DNA of 12,790 nucleotides. It comes from Roseimaritima sp. GTDB taxonomy: Bacteria > Planctomycetota > Planctomycetia > Pirellulales > Pirellulaceae. Shown here one piece after another: positions 1 to 7,083 of this stretch. Every line of letters starts with the position of its first letter. Positions within the stretch are counted from its first letter, which is position 1. A program made the translations under genes and the position numbers. The notes under the pieces are model-generated. The model was not told the origin of the DNA. It searched no databases and saw nothing but the letters and a program-made list of their open reading frames with translations. The stretch covers positions 1 through 12,790 of the forward strand of contig SLFV01000483.1 of NCBI GenBank assembly GCA_007124075.1. Reading direction: 5' to 3'.

Positions 1-1089
1 CAGGCCTTGGCCCCGAATCCGCAAACTGTCTGACGAAACCGCGTTGAAACCGGTGAAAACGCCGACACGCAAGCCTAGTTCCGCGCCAACCATCTGCATC
101 GGATCACTTTGCCAGCCCACATCCAGGAAGGCGTCGTAGACCCGCGATGGCAGGTCGGCGTTGCCGCCAGACGCCCCATCGGGACCATCCCATAAATGCA
201 AAGAAAATGAGGGCAAAACGTACAGCGGTTGATTCGTCCAGAGGAAGTTTGGCAACGCGATCGCAATGGATACATCCGTGGTGTTGATGCCAACAGATTC
301 GGCGGAAGAACCGCCACGTAGCCACGTGTGTCGAATTCGCGGGCCCTGGAACAGACGCAATGGATCACCGACGGGACTGCCAGGCCATCCGGTGTAAGGG
401 TTGGTTACCCATCCCCCATTAAACAGCCCCCCGGGTCCACTTAAACCTCCCGGAAACAAGGTCGAGGGTGTTTGCATCGGGTAGGCACCGGGCGGGTAGG
501 ACGTTGGCGGAGGCATCCCATAGCCCGGGTATCCTGGGACAGGTTGTCCGGGAGCACCGAATCCTGGTGGCGGATACCCTGGCGGCGGTGCGGCGCCAGG
601 AAATGAGCCCGGAAATGCACCTGCTGAGGGATACGTTGCTGTCGTCGCCGGTGCGCCAAAGGGCCACGGATTGGCAGAGAGAGCAGGTTGCGGGTTCACC
701 CCGCCAAACGCATTGCTACCGGAAAAGAGTCCCCCCAATCCACTGGCACCAGGATACGTCGGCGGCGCGGGGGTTTCCGGAGCGACCGAGCGGATGTTCC
801 CTGCGCCAATGCCGCTCTGATAGGGGTCAACAACTGGGCTGCCCAAGGTGCTGCTGGGGGGGGGTGGCGTGCCAATGCTGGAACGTGGCGTGACGGGAGC
901 CATCTGCGTCTCCGGCACGAACCCATTTTGCGCCAACGCCGCAGTTGGATTTTCACCCGCAGGAGCGACGTTGGGAAACGCTACCCGTTGCGCATTGGCA
1001 ACCGTCGCCCAAGCCACGAAAAACGCGGTCAGACCCGGCAACCGTTTCGGTCGCGCAAGCCGTAGGGAAACAGAATCGCACAGTTTCAC
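1..1089 (-). CDS. Exported Pro/Gly-rich protein, possibly with a beta-barrel C-terminus (partial, 3' end outside window)
   Basis: The frame is open from GTG at 1089 to the window edge, giving 363 residues with no stop. I chose this GTG because it is followed by a basic stretch (RLARPKRLPG), a hydrophobic core (LTAFFVAWATV) and a signal peptidase I-like site, ANA|Q, after residue 33. A GGAG lies about 11 nt upstream, and the frame has no ATG upstream. Residues about 60-225 are low-complexity and rich in Pro, Gly, Ala, Ser and Tyr, with many PPPGY/PGYPGYG-like units. From about residue 245 composition becomes normal, with alternating hydrophobic/polar segments (VSIAIALP, PSFSLHLW, VYDAFLDVGW, GAELGLRVGVFTGF) that resemble outer-membrane beta-strands. 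I infer a disordered Pro-rich linker followed by a barrel or surface domain. I recall planctomycete proteins of this build but cannot name the family. Function unknown. Confidence 0.8.
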   Translation of the reverse strand, partial: MKLCDSVSLRLARPKRLPGLTAFFVAWATVANAQRVAFPNVAPAGENPTAALAQNGFVPETQMAPVTPRSSIGTPPPPSSTLGSPVVDPYQSGIGAGNIRSVAPETPAPPTYPGASGLGGLFSGSNAFGGVNPQPALSANPWPFGAPATTATYPSAGAFPGSFPGAAPPPGYPPPGFGAPGQPVPGYPGYGMPPPTSYPPGAYPMQTPSTLFPGGLSGPGGLFNGGWVTNPYTGWPGSPVGDPLRLFQGPRIRHTWLRGGSSAESVGINTTDVSIAIALPNFLWTNQPLYVLPSFSLHLWDGPDGASGGNADLPSRVYDAFLDVGWQSDPMQMVGAELGLRVGVFTGFNAVSSDSLRIRGQGL

Positions 1090-1382
1090 CGGAATCAGGA
1101 CTCCGTTTTTCGTCCCGTTGGGGACGGTGCCAAGTTTTTTTTCTAAAGTTACGGGAAAACATTCAAGTACGTGGTAGGTGCTTCGTCTCCGCTGCGTCAA
1201 TGCCAATCACAACGTGATCGTAATGCCACTATGACGTTCAGATCGGATTATAGGATTTGCTCGAAAAATCCGATCTTTATCAGAGAGGGTGTCCCAACGG
1301 TCGGACGTCGCCTGTCGGTCAGGCCTGCTAACAGCCTGATCCCTGTTTATTTTCGACCCGCGGGTGTGTAGCAAAATCCGGC
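1090..1382. other. Divergent intergenic region
   Basis: This stretch separates the starts of the minus-strand Pro/Gly-rich protein gene and the plus-strand PLD gene, so it should carry both promoters. I see no coding frame I believe. It holds an 8-T run (1137-1144), a short ATCAC-aac-GTGAT inverted repeat (about 1207-1219), the strong 10-bp inverted repeat listed separately, and a TCAGGC/GCCTGA inverted repeat around 1319-1340. No convincing sigma70 -35/-10 pair could be chosen by eye. Confidence 0.6.
1240..1276. repeat. Perfect 10-bp inverted repeat with 17-nt loop; alternative inner stem
   Basis: The left arm AGATCGGATT (1240-1249) is the exact reverse complement of AATCCGATCT (1267-1276). 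A second GGATTT at 1253-1258 can instead pair with AAATCC at 1266-1271, giving a mutually exclusive 6-bp stem. The following bases are TTATC, so there is no clear U-tract and a terminator is unlikely. It sits about 107 bp before the PLD start and about 150 bp before the start of the divergent gene. It could be an operator for a dimeric regulator or an RNA leader hairpin; the role is inference. Confidence 0.65.
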
Positions 1383-2777
1383 ATGATTGCTTACTCGGGC
1401 CATCCGTCGTACCGTTTCCTTTGCCATCCCGGCGGACACTTCCGGTTTCTGCTGCTGTGCGTCGTCTGTTGGTTTGGGGCAGCGTCGTTACGGGCTTCGG
1501 AGGATCATTGTTTACGTCTGCTTCCAGACCATCAGGAGGCGTTACAGTTTCGGATTGACTTAATTGAGCGGGCCGAGCGCGAAATCGACTGTTCGTATTA
1601 CTTGGTCGATACCGGACGGGTCTCGGCCTCGATTTTGCGCTTGCTGATTGATGCCGCCCATCGCGGTGTCCGTGTCCGCCTGCTGATCGACGGACTTATG
1701 TCGCGTTTGCCGGAGCCATTGCACCGGATCCTCCGCGAAAACGGCGTGGAGATCCATGCCTATCGGTTTCCAGAGAGCGTGCATCCGCGGACGCTGAATC
1801 AGCGGATGCATGACAAACTGCTGATTGTCGATCGAAAACATTTGATCTTGGGTAGCCGTAATCTGCGCGACAACCATTTCGGAATCGGCGATTCTCCCTT
1901 CCTGGACTGTGACCTTTACATCCAAGGGCCGGTCGCCGCGCAGGCAGCCGCTTACTATCAGTGGCTTTGGCAACACGAACAGGTCAAACCGCTGAGCCAA
2001 GCCAATCTGCTGGGGCGAATCGTCACAACCGCCTTGCCGCTGCGAAAAGATCCGTGGGTGCCGGCATTCAAAACTGCGAAAACCGACCAACAATACTTGC
2101 AACTGCTTGATCGTTCCTACATGTTCTTGATCAAGCATGGATTCATTGGCACCAGGTCCATCGATACTTCGAGAGCATTGTCGGTGGCGGGAAACCGTGT
2201 CGAATTCCTCGCCGAAACCGATGTCGCAAAGTCAAACTTTCATGTCCAGAAACGGTTGCTGAACCTGATCCATCAGGCGCAGCAGACCATCCTGATCCAA
2301 ACACCGTACCCGATCTTCAACGAGCGTGACTTGCAAGCGATCTATGACGCGCGGCGGCGAAACGTCGATGTCATCCTGTGTACCAATTCGATCAACAGTG
2401 CGGATCGAGCGATCACGTCGGCAGGTTTTGAAAATATCAAGGATGATCTACTGTCCGCAGGTGTGAAAATTTACCAGTTGCAGTCCGAGCCACATCTGCA
2501 CACCAAGGCCATGGTGATTGATGGACAAATTGGTGTCGTTAGCAGCTACAACTTCGACGAACGCTCCGCAGCACTGAATCTGGAAGTTGGCGTGATTGTC
2601 CAGGACGCTCACTTCACCGAAAGCCTGTTGGCTGTTATCCATCAGCAAATGGCGGGCGCTCGACTGGCAACCGTGACAACACTGTTGCAGCCTACGGCGG
2701 ACGCCGTTGAATCGCGTCGTTATTGGAATGTACAATTCCATAGGCTGTTGGCACCCTGGATTCGCCCCCTGCTGTAG
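1383..2777 (+). CDS. Exported phospholipase D / cardiolipin synthase-like protein with two HKD motifs
   Basis: 464 residues. The protein carries two PLD catalytic motifs: H143-x-K145-x4-D150 followed by GSRN, and H373-x-K375-x4-D380 followed by SSYNFDERS. In this superfamily the two HKD motifs form one active site, with a phosphohistidine intermediate, for phosphatidyl transfer or phosphodiester hydrolysis. The sequence RTLNQRMHDKLLIVD and the downstream DCDLYI and W-rich segment recall ClsC/YmdC-type cardiolipin synthases; this is by memory of the family. A hydrophobic stretch at about 21-36 (FRFLLLCVVCWFGAAS) ending SLRA|SE suggests a signal peptide, so the enzyme probably acts outside the cytoplasm. 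No Shine-Dalgarno is visible; the ATG at 1383 is the first in-frame start and gives the signal peptide directly. The gene stands alone and converges on the GT-C gene with 4 bp between the stops. Phospholipase, nuclease or cardiolipin synthase activity cannot be separated by sequence alone. Confidence 0.9.
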   Translation: MIAYSGHPSYRFLCHPGGHFRFLLLCVVCWFGAASLRASEDHCLRLLPDHQEALQFRIDLIERAEREIDCSYYLVDTGRVSASILRLLIDAAHRGVRVRLLIDGLMSRLPEPLHRILRENGVEIHAYRFPESVHPRTLNQRMHDKLLIVDRKHLILGSRNLRDNHFGIGDSPFLDCDLYIQGPVAAQAAAYYQWLWQHEQVKPLSQANLLGRIVTTALPLRKDPWVPAFKTAKTDQQYLQLLDRSYMFLIKHGFIGTRSIDTSRALSVAGNRVEFLAETDVAKSNFHVQKRLLNLIHQAQQTILIQTPYPIFNERDLQAIYDARRRNVDVILCTNSINSADRAITSAGFENIKDDLLSAGVKIYQLQSEPHLHTKAMVIDGQIGVVSSYNFDERSAALNLEVGVIVQDAHFTESLLAVIHQQMAGARLATVTTLLQPTADAVESRRYWNVQFHRLLAPWIRPLL

Positions 2778-2781
2778 CGTT

Positions 2782-4503
2782 TTATCGGGAACGTTGCAGC
2801 GCCGAATGATTCGTGCCCGACGAAGGAGCCTTGACTTGGTAAATTTCGATCATGGCAACGTCATCGCTAAACTGCAAAACAAGCCTTCGATCGCTTTCGG
2901 CTTGTGATTGTACATCCAAGGCCTTGGCATACCGTTGGTCGATAACGCAGTATCCAATGCCCTGTTGGCATAACCAATCGATCGCGGTGGGCTTTGGGAA
3001 ACCAGCAAGCTGCGTCCTGGCTTGGACGTAGCTAGCGGGCAAAAATCCGGAGTATCCGTTTACGATGGTACGTTGGTGAAAGTGTCCCGCATACATCCAC
3101 TCCGCCGTTTGTTGGAATTCACGCACGCTGGCCGTCGTGGGAAAAGGCAGGCAGACCAAGACGTCGTCGGCTGCGGTATTGTTCCTTAGCCATGCAACCC
3201 ATCCGGTTTCTCGCTCAATGGTCGCGGTGCAGTAGAGCGGTTGGGCTCGCGGTGCAAAATCGTAAAGCGACACCAGGACACAGCCCGCAAGCAGGCAAGC
3301 CAACACGTGCCTGCCTCCACCCGCGGAAGCACCGGCCAGACGCGTCAGAAGAACGTCAAGGCCTTGTCCAGCCAACAGAACGCAGGTCGCTTGGACAAAC
3401 ATCGCCAAGCGGAATGGGCTGCGGACTTGCGCTACCCCCGGGAAGTAATGCCACAGCGTCTCGTACGGACTCCAAGCGAAGACTTTGATGTTGGGTCCCA
3501 AAGAGAGGAAAAATGCGGCAAACGCGGTTCCAAGCATGACCAGCGTCCAACGTCGCCCTGCAGGCCGTCGCAACCCGCAGACGACGCCCACGGCGGCCAA
3601 AAGTGGCAGAGCCATTCCGACGCCTAATCGATGCGGCGATTCACAACGCCGTTGCTGCAGCCATTCCGGCTCCCAAGGGTTGGAACGCGACCGCAGAAGA
3701 TAATCCGCCGGTCCGGCGGAAAGTCGTCCAGCCAGATCGATTGTTCGTACCAAGCCGTGTTGGCCCGCGACCCGGTGCTGAACCGCAACCAGAGGGGCCA
3801 ACAGGATCAGCGCCACACCAGCAGCCAAGAATGCTGATAGCCACCGCCCCCGGTTCCCGGTTCGAAACACTAACGCCAACGGTGAAACCTGCACCAGAAG
3901 GACACTGGCAAAGACACCGTAATTGCCACACGTGGCATACGTCACCGCAAACACCACGCCCAGTGACACTGCAAGCCCTTTGCTGGGACGGGCACCCAGA
4001 AATACCAGTAGTGTCGGCAGCCAGACGATGCCAAAGATGCCGACCAACTGCAGCACGCCCAGTTCATTCTGGACGCCCGGCAGCAGGACCAACCAAGCTC
4101 CGCCTATCGCCGCAGAAACCTCCCTGCACCCAAGCAGGGCCAGCACCGCGTAACCCGACAACCCATTGAGCACTAGCAGCAGCAGTAAGAATCCGTTGTG
4201 TGCCAAAACAATATTATCGGTCATCCACACCACCGGTGCGACGACCAACGACGTCACAATGGGCTCTGAAAAGGCAAGCGTACGTGATTCTGGGAAGAAA
4301 ATGGGGGCGTCCCAATAACCGCCCCCCAGACGCTTGGCAGCGGTGGCATTCCAGCCGACTGTCCAAGCGGTAAACAAAGGAACGGTCGCGGCGGATTCGT
4401 CTCCCATGGTCAGCGACCGCGGGAGATCCGTTGCCAACGGCCATGTGGCCCATACCGCCAGCAGTGCGTAACCACCAAGCAACCGGCAGTACCTAGCAAT
4501 CAC
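2782..4503 (-). CDS. Polytopic membrane protein, GT-C glycosyltransferase-like
   Basis: 573 residues, GTG start at 4503 (MIARYCRLLGG; no in-frame start between it and the upstream gene's stop), TAA at 2782-2784. There are about ten hydrophobic segments between residues 11 and 413, then a soluble C-terminal domain of about 150 residues (about 415-560). The first extracytoplasmic loop contains an acidic pair (MGDESA, D35-E36) and is followed by YWDAPIFFPESRTLAFSEP. This pattern (acid in loop 1, then a FFP-x-x-x-x-LAFSEP-like block) recalls GT-C transferases that use polyprenyl-phosphate sugars. Other family-like features are VRSPFRL (about 360-366) before a helix and NGYSGFLP (482-489) in the soluble domain. 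The likely role is transfer of sugars to a lipid, protein or glycan on the outer face of the membrane; acceptor and donor are unknown. It follows the lipoprotein gene by 27 bp and is probably co-transcribed with it. Confidence 0.75.
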   Translation of the reverse strand: MIARYCRLLGGYALLAVWATWPLATDLPRSLTMGDESAATVPLFTAWTVGWNATAAKRLGGGYWDAPIFFPESRTLAFSEPIVTSLVVAPVVWMTDNIVLAHNGFLLLLLVLNGLSGYAVLALLGCREVSAAIGGAWLVLLPGVQNELGVLQLVGIFGIVWLPTLLVFLGARPSKGLAVSLGVVFAVTYATCGNYGVFASVLLVQVSPLALVFRTGNRGRWLSAFLAAGVALILLAPLVAVQHRVAGQHGLVRTIDLAGRLSAGPADYLLRSRSNPWEPEWLQQRRCESPHRLGVGMALPLLAAVGVVCGLRRPAGRRWTLVMLGTAFAAFFLSLGPNIKVFAWSPYETLWHYFPGVAQVRSPFRLAMFVQATCVLLAGQGLDVLLTRLAGASAGGGRHVLACLLAGCVLVSLYDFAPRAQPLYCTATIERETGWVAWLRNNTAADDVLVCLPFPTTASVREFQQTAEWMYAGHFHQRTIVNGYSGFLPASYVQARTQLAGFPKPTAIDWLCQQGIGYCVIDQRYAKALDVQSQAESDRRLVLQFSDDVAMIEIYQVKAPSSGTNHSALQRSR

Positions 4504-4530
4504 AACACGCTCGTTGACAAGGGGGCGTCT

Positions 4531-4986
4531 CTAATCCTTCAGTTCAAACGTGAATTGGTTTTCTCCAGACGCAGTGACTTCCGCCACCAACCCGGAAGTT
4601 GCCGCGCTGGAATACTTGCTGGGAAGCACGCTTTTTGCCTGCGCTTCCGGTAATTCCTGCCCAGCCTCGATCGCAGCATGCTCCTCGTCCTCCGACATTC
4701 CCCCGGAAGTCTCTGTCTTGCTGATCGCCACTTTGTAAGTGCCCACGATTGCCCCATCGTATTCGCCATAGGTTGACAGCGAAAACGCCCCAGAAGAATC
4801 GGTGACCGCGGTCGCACTGCGAGCCTGACCGGAATCGGCACCAAAGACCACTGTGGCCCCCGCGACGGGAGAACTGTTGAAAGAGACCGTTCCGGTTACT
4901 GGTACGGTCGGTTCCGTCCCTCCGCCACCGCATCCACAAGCGATCGCGATAGAAAAACATGCAAAAGTACCGACAGCGAATTTCAT
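4531..4986 (-). CDS. Small lipoprotein with carboxypeptidase-regulatory-like (transthyretin-like) domain
   Basis: 151 residues. The N-terminus has a short hydrophobic signal (FAVGTFACFSIAIA) and a C17-G-C19-G-G-G-G run; C17 preceded by AIA is the likely lipidated cysteine, though the lipobox is imperfect because position -3 is Ala rather than Leu. The rest is one beta-sandwich-like domain: PVTGTVSFNSSPVAGATVVF, then TAVTDSSGAFSLSTYGEYDGAIVGTYKVAISK, an acidic hinge (MSEDEEHAAIEAGQELPEA), and TSGLVAEVTASGENQFTFELK. I recall very many such short lipoproteins in planctomycetes; their function is not established. The start is supported by AAGGAG (plus-strand 4998-5003) 11 nt before the ATG and a TATGAT box further upstream. 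It is followed by the GT-C-like gene after 27 bp, so the two may act together at the cell surface. Confidence 0.85.
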   Translation of the reverse strand: MKFAVGTFACFSIAIACGCGGGGTEPTVPVTGTVSFNSSPVAGATVVFGADSGQARSATAVTDSSGAFSLSTYGEYDGAIVGTYKVAISKTETSGGMSEDEEHAAIEAGQELPEAQAKSVLPSKYSSAATSGLVAEVTASGENQFTFELKD

Positions 4987-5308
4987 CTTAGTTCAAACTC
5001 CTTGGAAAACTGAAATCATACGAAACGAGGCGACCTGCCACAGGCCAAATAACGTTGACCGAAAACCGGCGAAGAGTTGGCCTGCCTTCTACAAAAACCA
5101 CCGCAGCGGATTTGAATTCTTGCTATTAATCGATGATTATGGCAGGAATACCATCCCGTGTGCAGTGATGGCGTACAAATATTGCGACGTCGTCTTTTGT
5201 CCTTGGGGGCAGACTGCCAAGCCGCAGGCGTTAAAATGTTCATTCCCCGCAATCTTGACCCACCGAACGATTAAAAATTTTTAGAATTCGTTTTGAGAAG
5301 CCGCGCTG
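4987..5308. other. Divergent intergenic region between lipoprotein and hpt genes
   Basis: 322 bp without a believable gene. On the minus side it holds the ribosome binding site and the -10 candidate of the lipoprotein gene. On the plus side, before hpt, lie TTGACC (5255-5260), a perfect 12-bp AT palindrome TAAAAATTTTTA (5272-5283) and TAGAAT (5282-5287). The TTGACC-TAGAAT spacing of 21 bp is too long for a standard sigma70 promoter, so I do not call one for hpt. Confidence 0.6.
5015..5020 (-). promoter_or_regulatory. Candidate -10 element for the lipoprotein operon
   Basis: On the minus strand this reads TATGAT, five of six matches to the TATAAT consensus. It lies 28 bp upstream of the lipoprotein ATG, which would leave a short leader of about 20 nt containing the AAGGAG ribosome binding site. 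No good -35 hexamer is present 17 bp upstream, so this is only a candidate. Confidence 0.3.
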
Positions 5309-5875
5309 ATGAAAGTATTGCTGAACGAGACGGATTTACACGCGGGAGTCAGTCGCTTAGCGAGCCAGATTGACGACCATTATCAAGGCCAGCCGTTAAC
5401 GGTGGTGGCTGTAATGACAGGGTCAGTCGTCCTGTTTGCCGATTTAATTCGGATGTTATCTCTGCCGCTACGGGTTGGCGTGATCCAGGCCAGTAGCTAC
5501 CGTGGCCAAGCGAAGGCAGGCGAGCTTTCTGTGGATACGCAGATGCTACTGGACGTCCGCAACCGGGATGTGCTGCTGGTCGACGACATCTTCGATACCG
5601 GACGCACCGTGGCAAAGCTGATGGAGGTCATCGCCGTGCAGGGTGCCAGGAGTGTTGCCAGCGCGGTGTTGTTGAGAAAATGCCGCGCTCACGATGTCGC
5701 ACTGCGCCCCGATTTTACGGCCTTCGAAATTCCAGACGAGTTCGTTGTGGGGTACGGTCTGGACTATCGCGATCAGTATCGTAATTTACCTTTCTTGGCG
5801 GTGCTGGAACCGCACGAAATCGATGCCAACACCGATGGTGTGCCAGCCAACGGGGCGATCTATCCAAAACCATGA
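5309..5875 (+). CDS. hpt: Hypoxanthine (hypoxanthine-guanine) phosphoribosyltransferase
   Basis: 188 residues, the usual length for bacterial Hpt. The enzyme joins hypoxanthine or guanine to PRPP to give IMP or GMP in cytoplasmic purine salvage. The PRPP-binding motif VLLVDDIFDTGRT is at residues 88-100 (acidic pair D92-D93). The flexible-loop segment ASSYRG is at 61-66, the purine-contacting lysine is probably K124 (LLRK), and the C-terminal signature EFVVGYGLDYRDQYRNLP (144-161) is strongly conserved in the family. The ATG at 5309 gives the expected N-terminus, with a weak GAGAAG upstream. It is the first gene of a four-gene unit; its TGA overlaps the next ATG in the sequence ATGA. Identification as Hpt is secure; base preference (hypoxanthine versus guanine) is not readable. 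Confidence 0.95.
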   Translation: MKVLLNETDLHAGVSRLASQIDDHYQGQPLTVVAVMTGSVVLFADLIRMLSLPLRVGVIQASSYRGQAKAGELSVDTQMLLDVRNRDVLLVDDIFDTGRTVAKLMEVIAVQGARSVASAVLLRKCRAHDVALRPDFTAFEIPDEFVVGYGLDYRDQYRNLPFLAVLEPHEIDANTDGVPANGAIYPKP

Positions 5876-7083
5876 CCGTCCTACGTACGTTGTTCGTAAC
5901 GCGGCGCTACTGGCCACATTTGGGGGATGACTCCTCCGCTTGGCTGTACGCGTTGGCGGACGGATTGCAACGCAAAGGGGCGGCACCGGAAATTGTTACC
6001 CCCCGCTATGCTGCATCGTGGCCCAAAAATCTGCGGGTCTGCGATGTCCCGATTCATCGCCCCCTGCCCGCCCCTCGAAGCGAATGGTCGATGGGACGTT
6101 ACGTCAGATCCCTGACGCAGTGGTTGGCGGAACATGCCCCGGAATTCGACTTGATCTTCGCGGATTCGCTCCACGAGGAGGCCAAGGCGGCGGTTGACGC
6201 TGCTAGGCGCTGTGGCATTCCGTCGGTCTTGCGTTTTGGGGGCAGCGAGGGCTTGTCGGACGCCGGTTGGTGGCAGCAGAATCGGTTGCGCAAGCAGTAT
6301 CGACAGGCATGCAGAGCCGCTGATTGCCTGGTTGCGCCGCGAGCGTTTGCCGAACAGGAACTAATTTCCATCGGTTGTCCGCGACAGCGGATTGTCCGGA
6401 TTGCCAACGGTTTCCCTACTGCAGCAATTTCTACGGCGACCCAGCGACAGCAAGCACGCAAGTCGCTAGCCAGTGCCAACAGTGACCTGCATGTTGCTGC
6501 GGATGATCTAGTTCTGGTAACCACAAACCGCCTGCAACCGGAAAGTGGAATCATGGATCTGGTCACAGCACTGCGGCGCTTGCAGGATGAATGCCCCCGG
6601 TTGCAAGTCTGGATGTTGAACGACGGCGAACTTCGTGAATCGATTTTCTCGCATATTTGCAGTGAAGGTTTGCAGGCGATGGTCAAACTTCCGGGGACGT
6701 TCTGTCCCATCGATGACCTGATTGCCGCCGCGGATCTGTACGTTCTTCCGAGAGACACCGAAGGGTTGAATTACTTTTTGCCGCGATTCGTCGCCGCTGG
6801 CGTGCCCGCAGCGGTTGCCAATACGGCGGAGTCGCGCACACTTATGGGTGCGGCGATGTCGCACGTTGCTGCGTTCCTGCCACATTCGCCCGAAGAAATT
6901 GTCAATGCAGTGATGTCCATCGTTAATGATCTGCCGACAGCACGCGAGAACGCTAGGCGGGCACGCCAGCTTGTCCTGACACACTCGTTTAACGATACGG
7001 TGAATGCCTATTTGCGCGTCTTTCTTCGGTTGACGGGCAGGTCGGATTCTTCCAGTTCCAACAATTACGAGCCCGCAAGTTGA
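5872..7083 (+). CDS. GT4-type glycosyltransferase lacking the second motif glutamate
   Basis: 403 residues, predicted GT-B fold. The N-terminal half starts like a GT4 enzyme (LFVTRRYWPHLGDDSSAWL, ALADGLQRKG) and has a Rossmann-like segment FDLIFADSLH (92-101). The linker shows the family-typical IVRIANGFP (174-182), and the C-terminal half has LVLVTTNRLQPESGIMDL (213-230) and DLIAAADLYVLPRDTEG (282-298). In GT4 enzymes an E-x7-E motif binds the nucleotide-sugar. Here the first glutamate is E297, but the residue at the second position is R305 (TEGLNYFLPRF). The donor site is thus altered, and the protein may have a changed donor or be non-catalytic. The start overlaps the hpt stop by 4 bp, and its TGA overlaps the TTG start of the next glycosyltransferase. 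Substrate unknown; an envelope or exported glycan is the obvious guess. Confidence 0.85.
   Translation: MTVLRTLFVTRRYWPHLGDDSSAWLYALADGLQRKGAAPEIVTPRYAASWPKNLRVCDVPIHRPLPAPRSEWSMGRYVRSLTQWLAEHAPEFDLIFADSLHEEAKAAVDAARRCGIPSVLRFGGSEGLSDAGWWQQNRLRKQYRQACRAADCLVAPRAFAEQELISIGCPRQRIVRIANGFPTAAISTATQRQQARKSLASANSDLHVAADDLVLVTTNRLQPESGIMDLVTALRRLQDECPRLQVWMLNDGELRESIFSHICSEGLQAMVKLPGTFCPIDDLIAAADLYVLPRDTEGLNYFLPRFVAAGVPAAVANTAESRTLMGAAMSHVAAFLPHSPEEIVNAVMSIVNDLPTARENARRARQLVLTHSFNDTVNAYLRVFLRLTGRSDSSSSNNYEPAS

Noticed and set aside
468..893. Plus-strand open frame of 141 residues opposite the Pro/Gly-rich gene
   Set aside because: The minus strand here gives a continuous signal-peptide protein with clear low-complexity repeats; the plus frame is Arg/Cys/Pro-rich with no recognisable motif.
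1560..2138. Minus-strand open frame of 192 residues within the PLD gene
   Set aside because: It lies antisense to a PLD protein with both HKD motifs and shows no family features.
3603..4169. Plus-strand open frame of 188 residues opposite the GT-C-like gene
   Set aside because: Arg/Pro/Thr-rich antisense artefact of a GC-rich membrane-protein gene.
4853..5284. Plus-strand open frame of 143 residues across the lipoprotein start and the spacer
   Set aside because: It overlaps the well-supported lipoprotein N-terminus and the hpt upstream region, and has no recognisable domain or ribosome binding site.
5255..5287. TTGACC and TAGAAT as a sigma70 promoter for hpt
   Set aside because: The 21-bp spacing is outside the usual 16-18 bp range; neither hexamer has a good partner at correct distance.
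6099..6758. Minus-strand open frame of 219 residues within the first glycosyltransferase gene
   Set aside because: Antisense to a GT4-like protein; its composition is rich in Arg, Ser and Cys with no motif.
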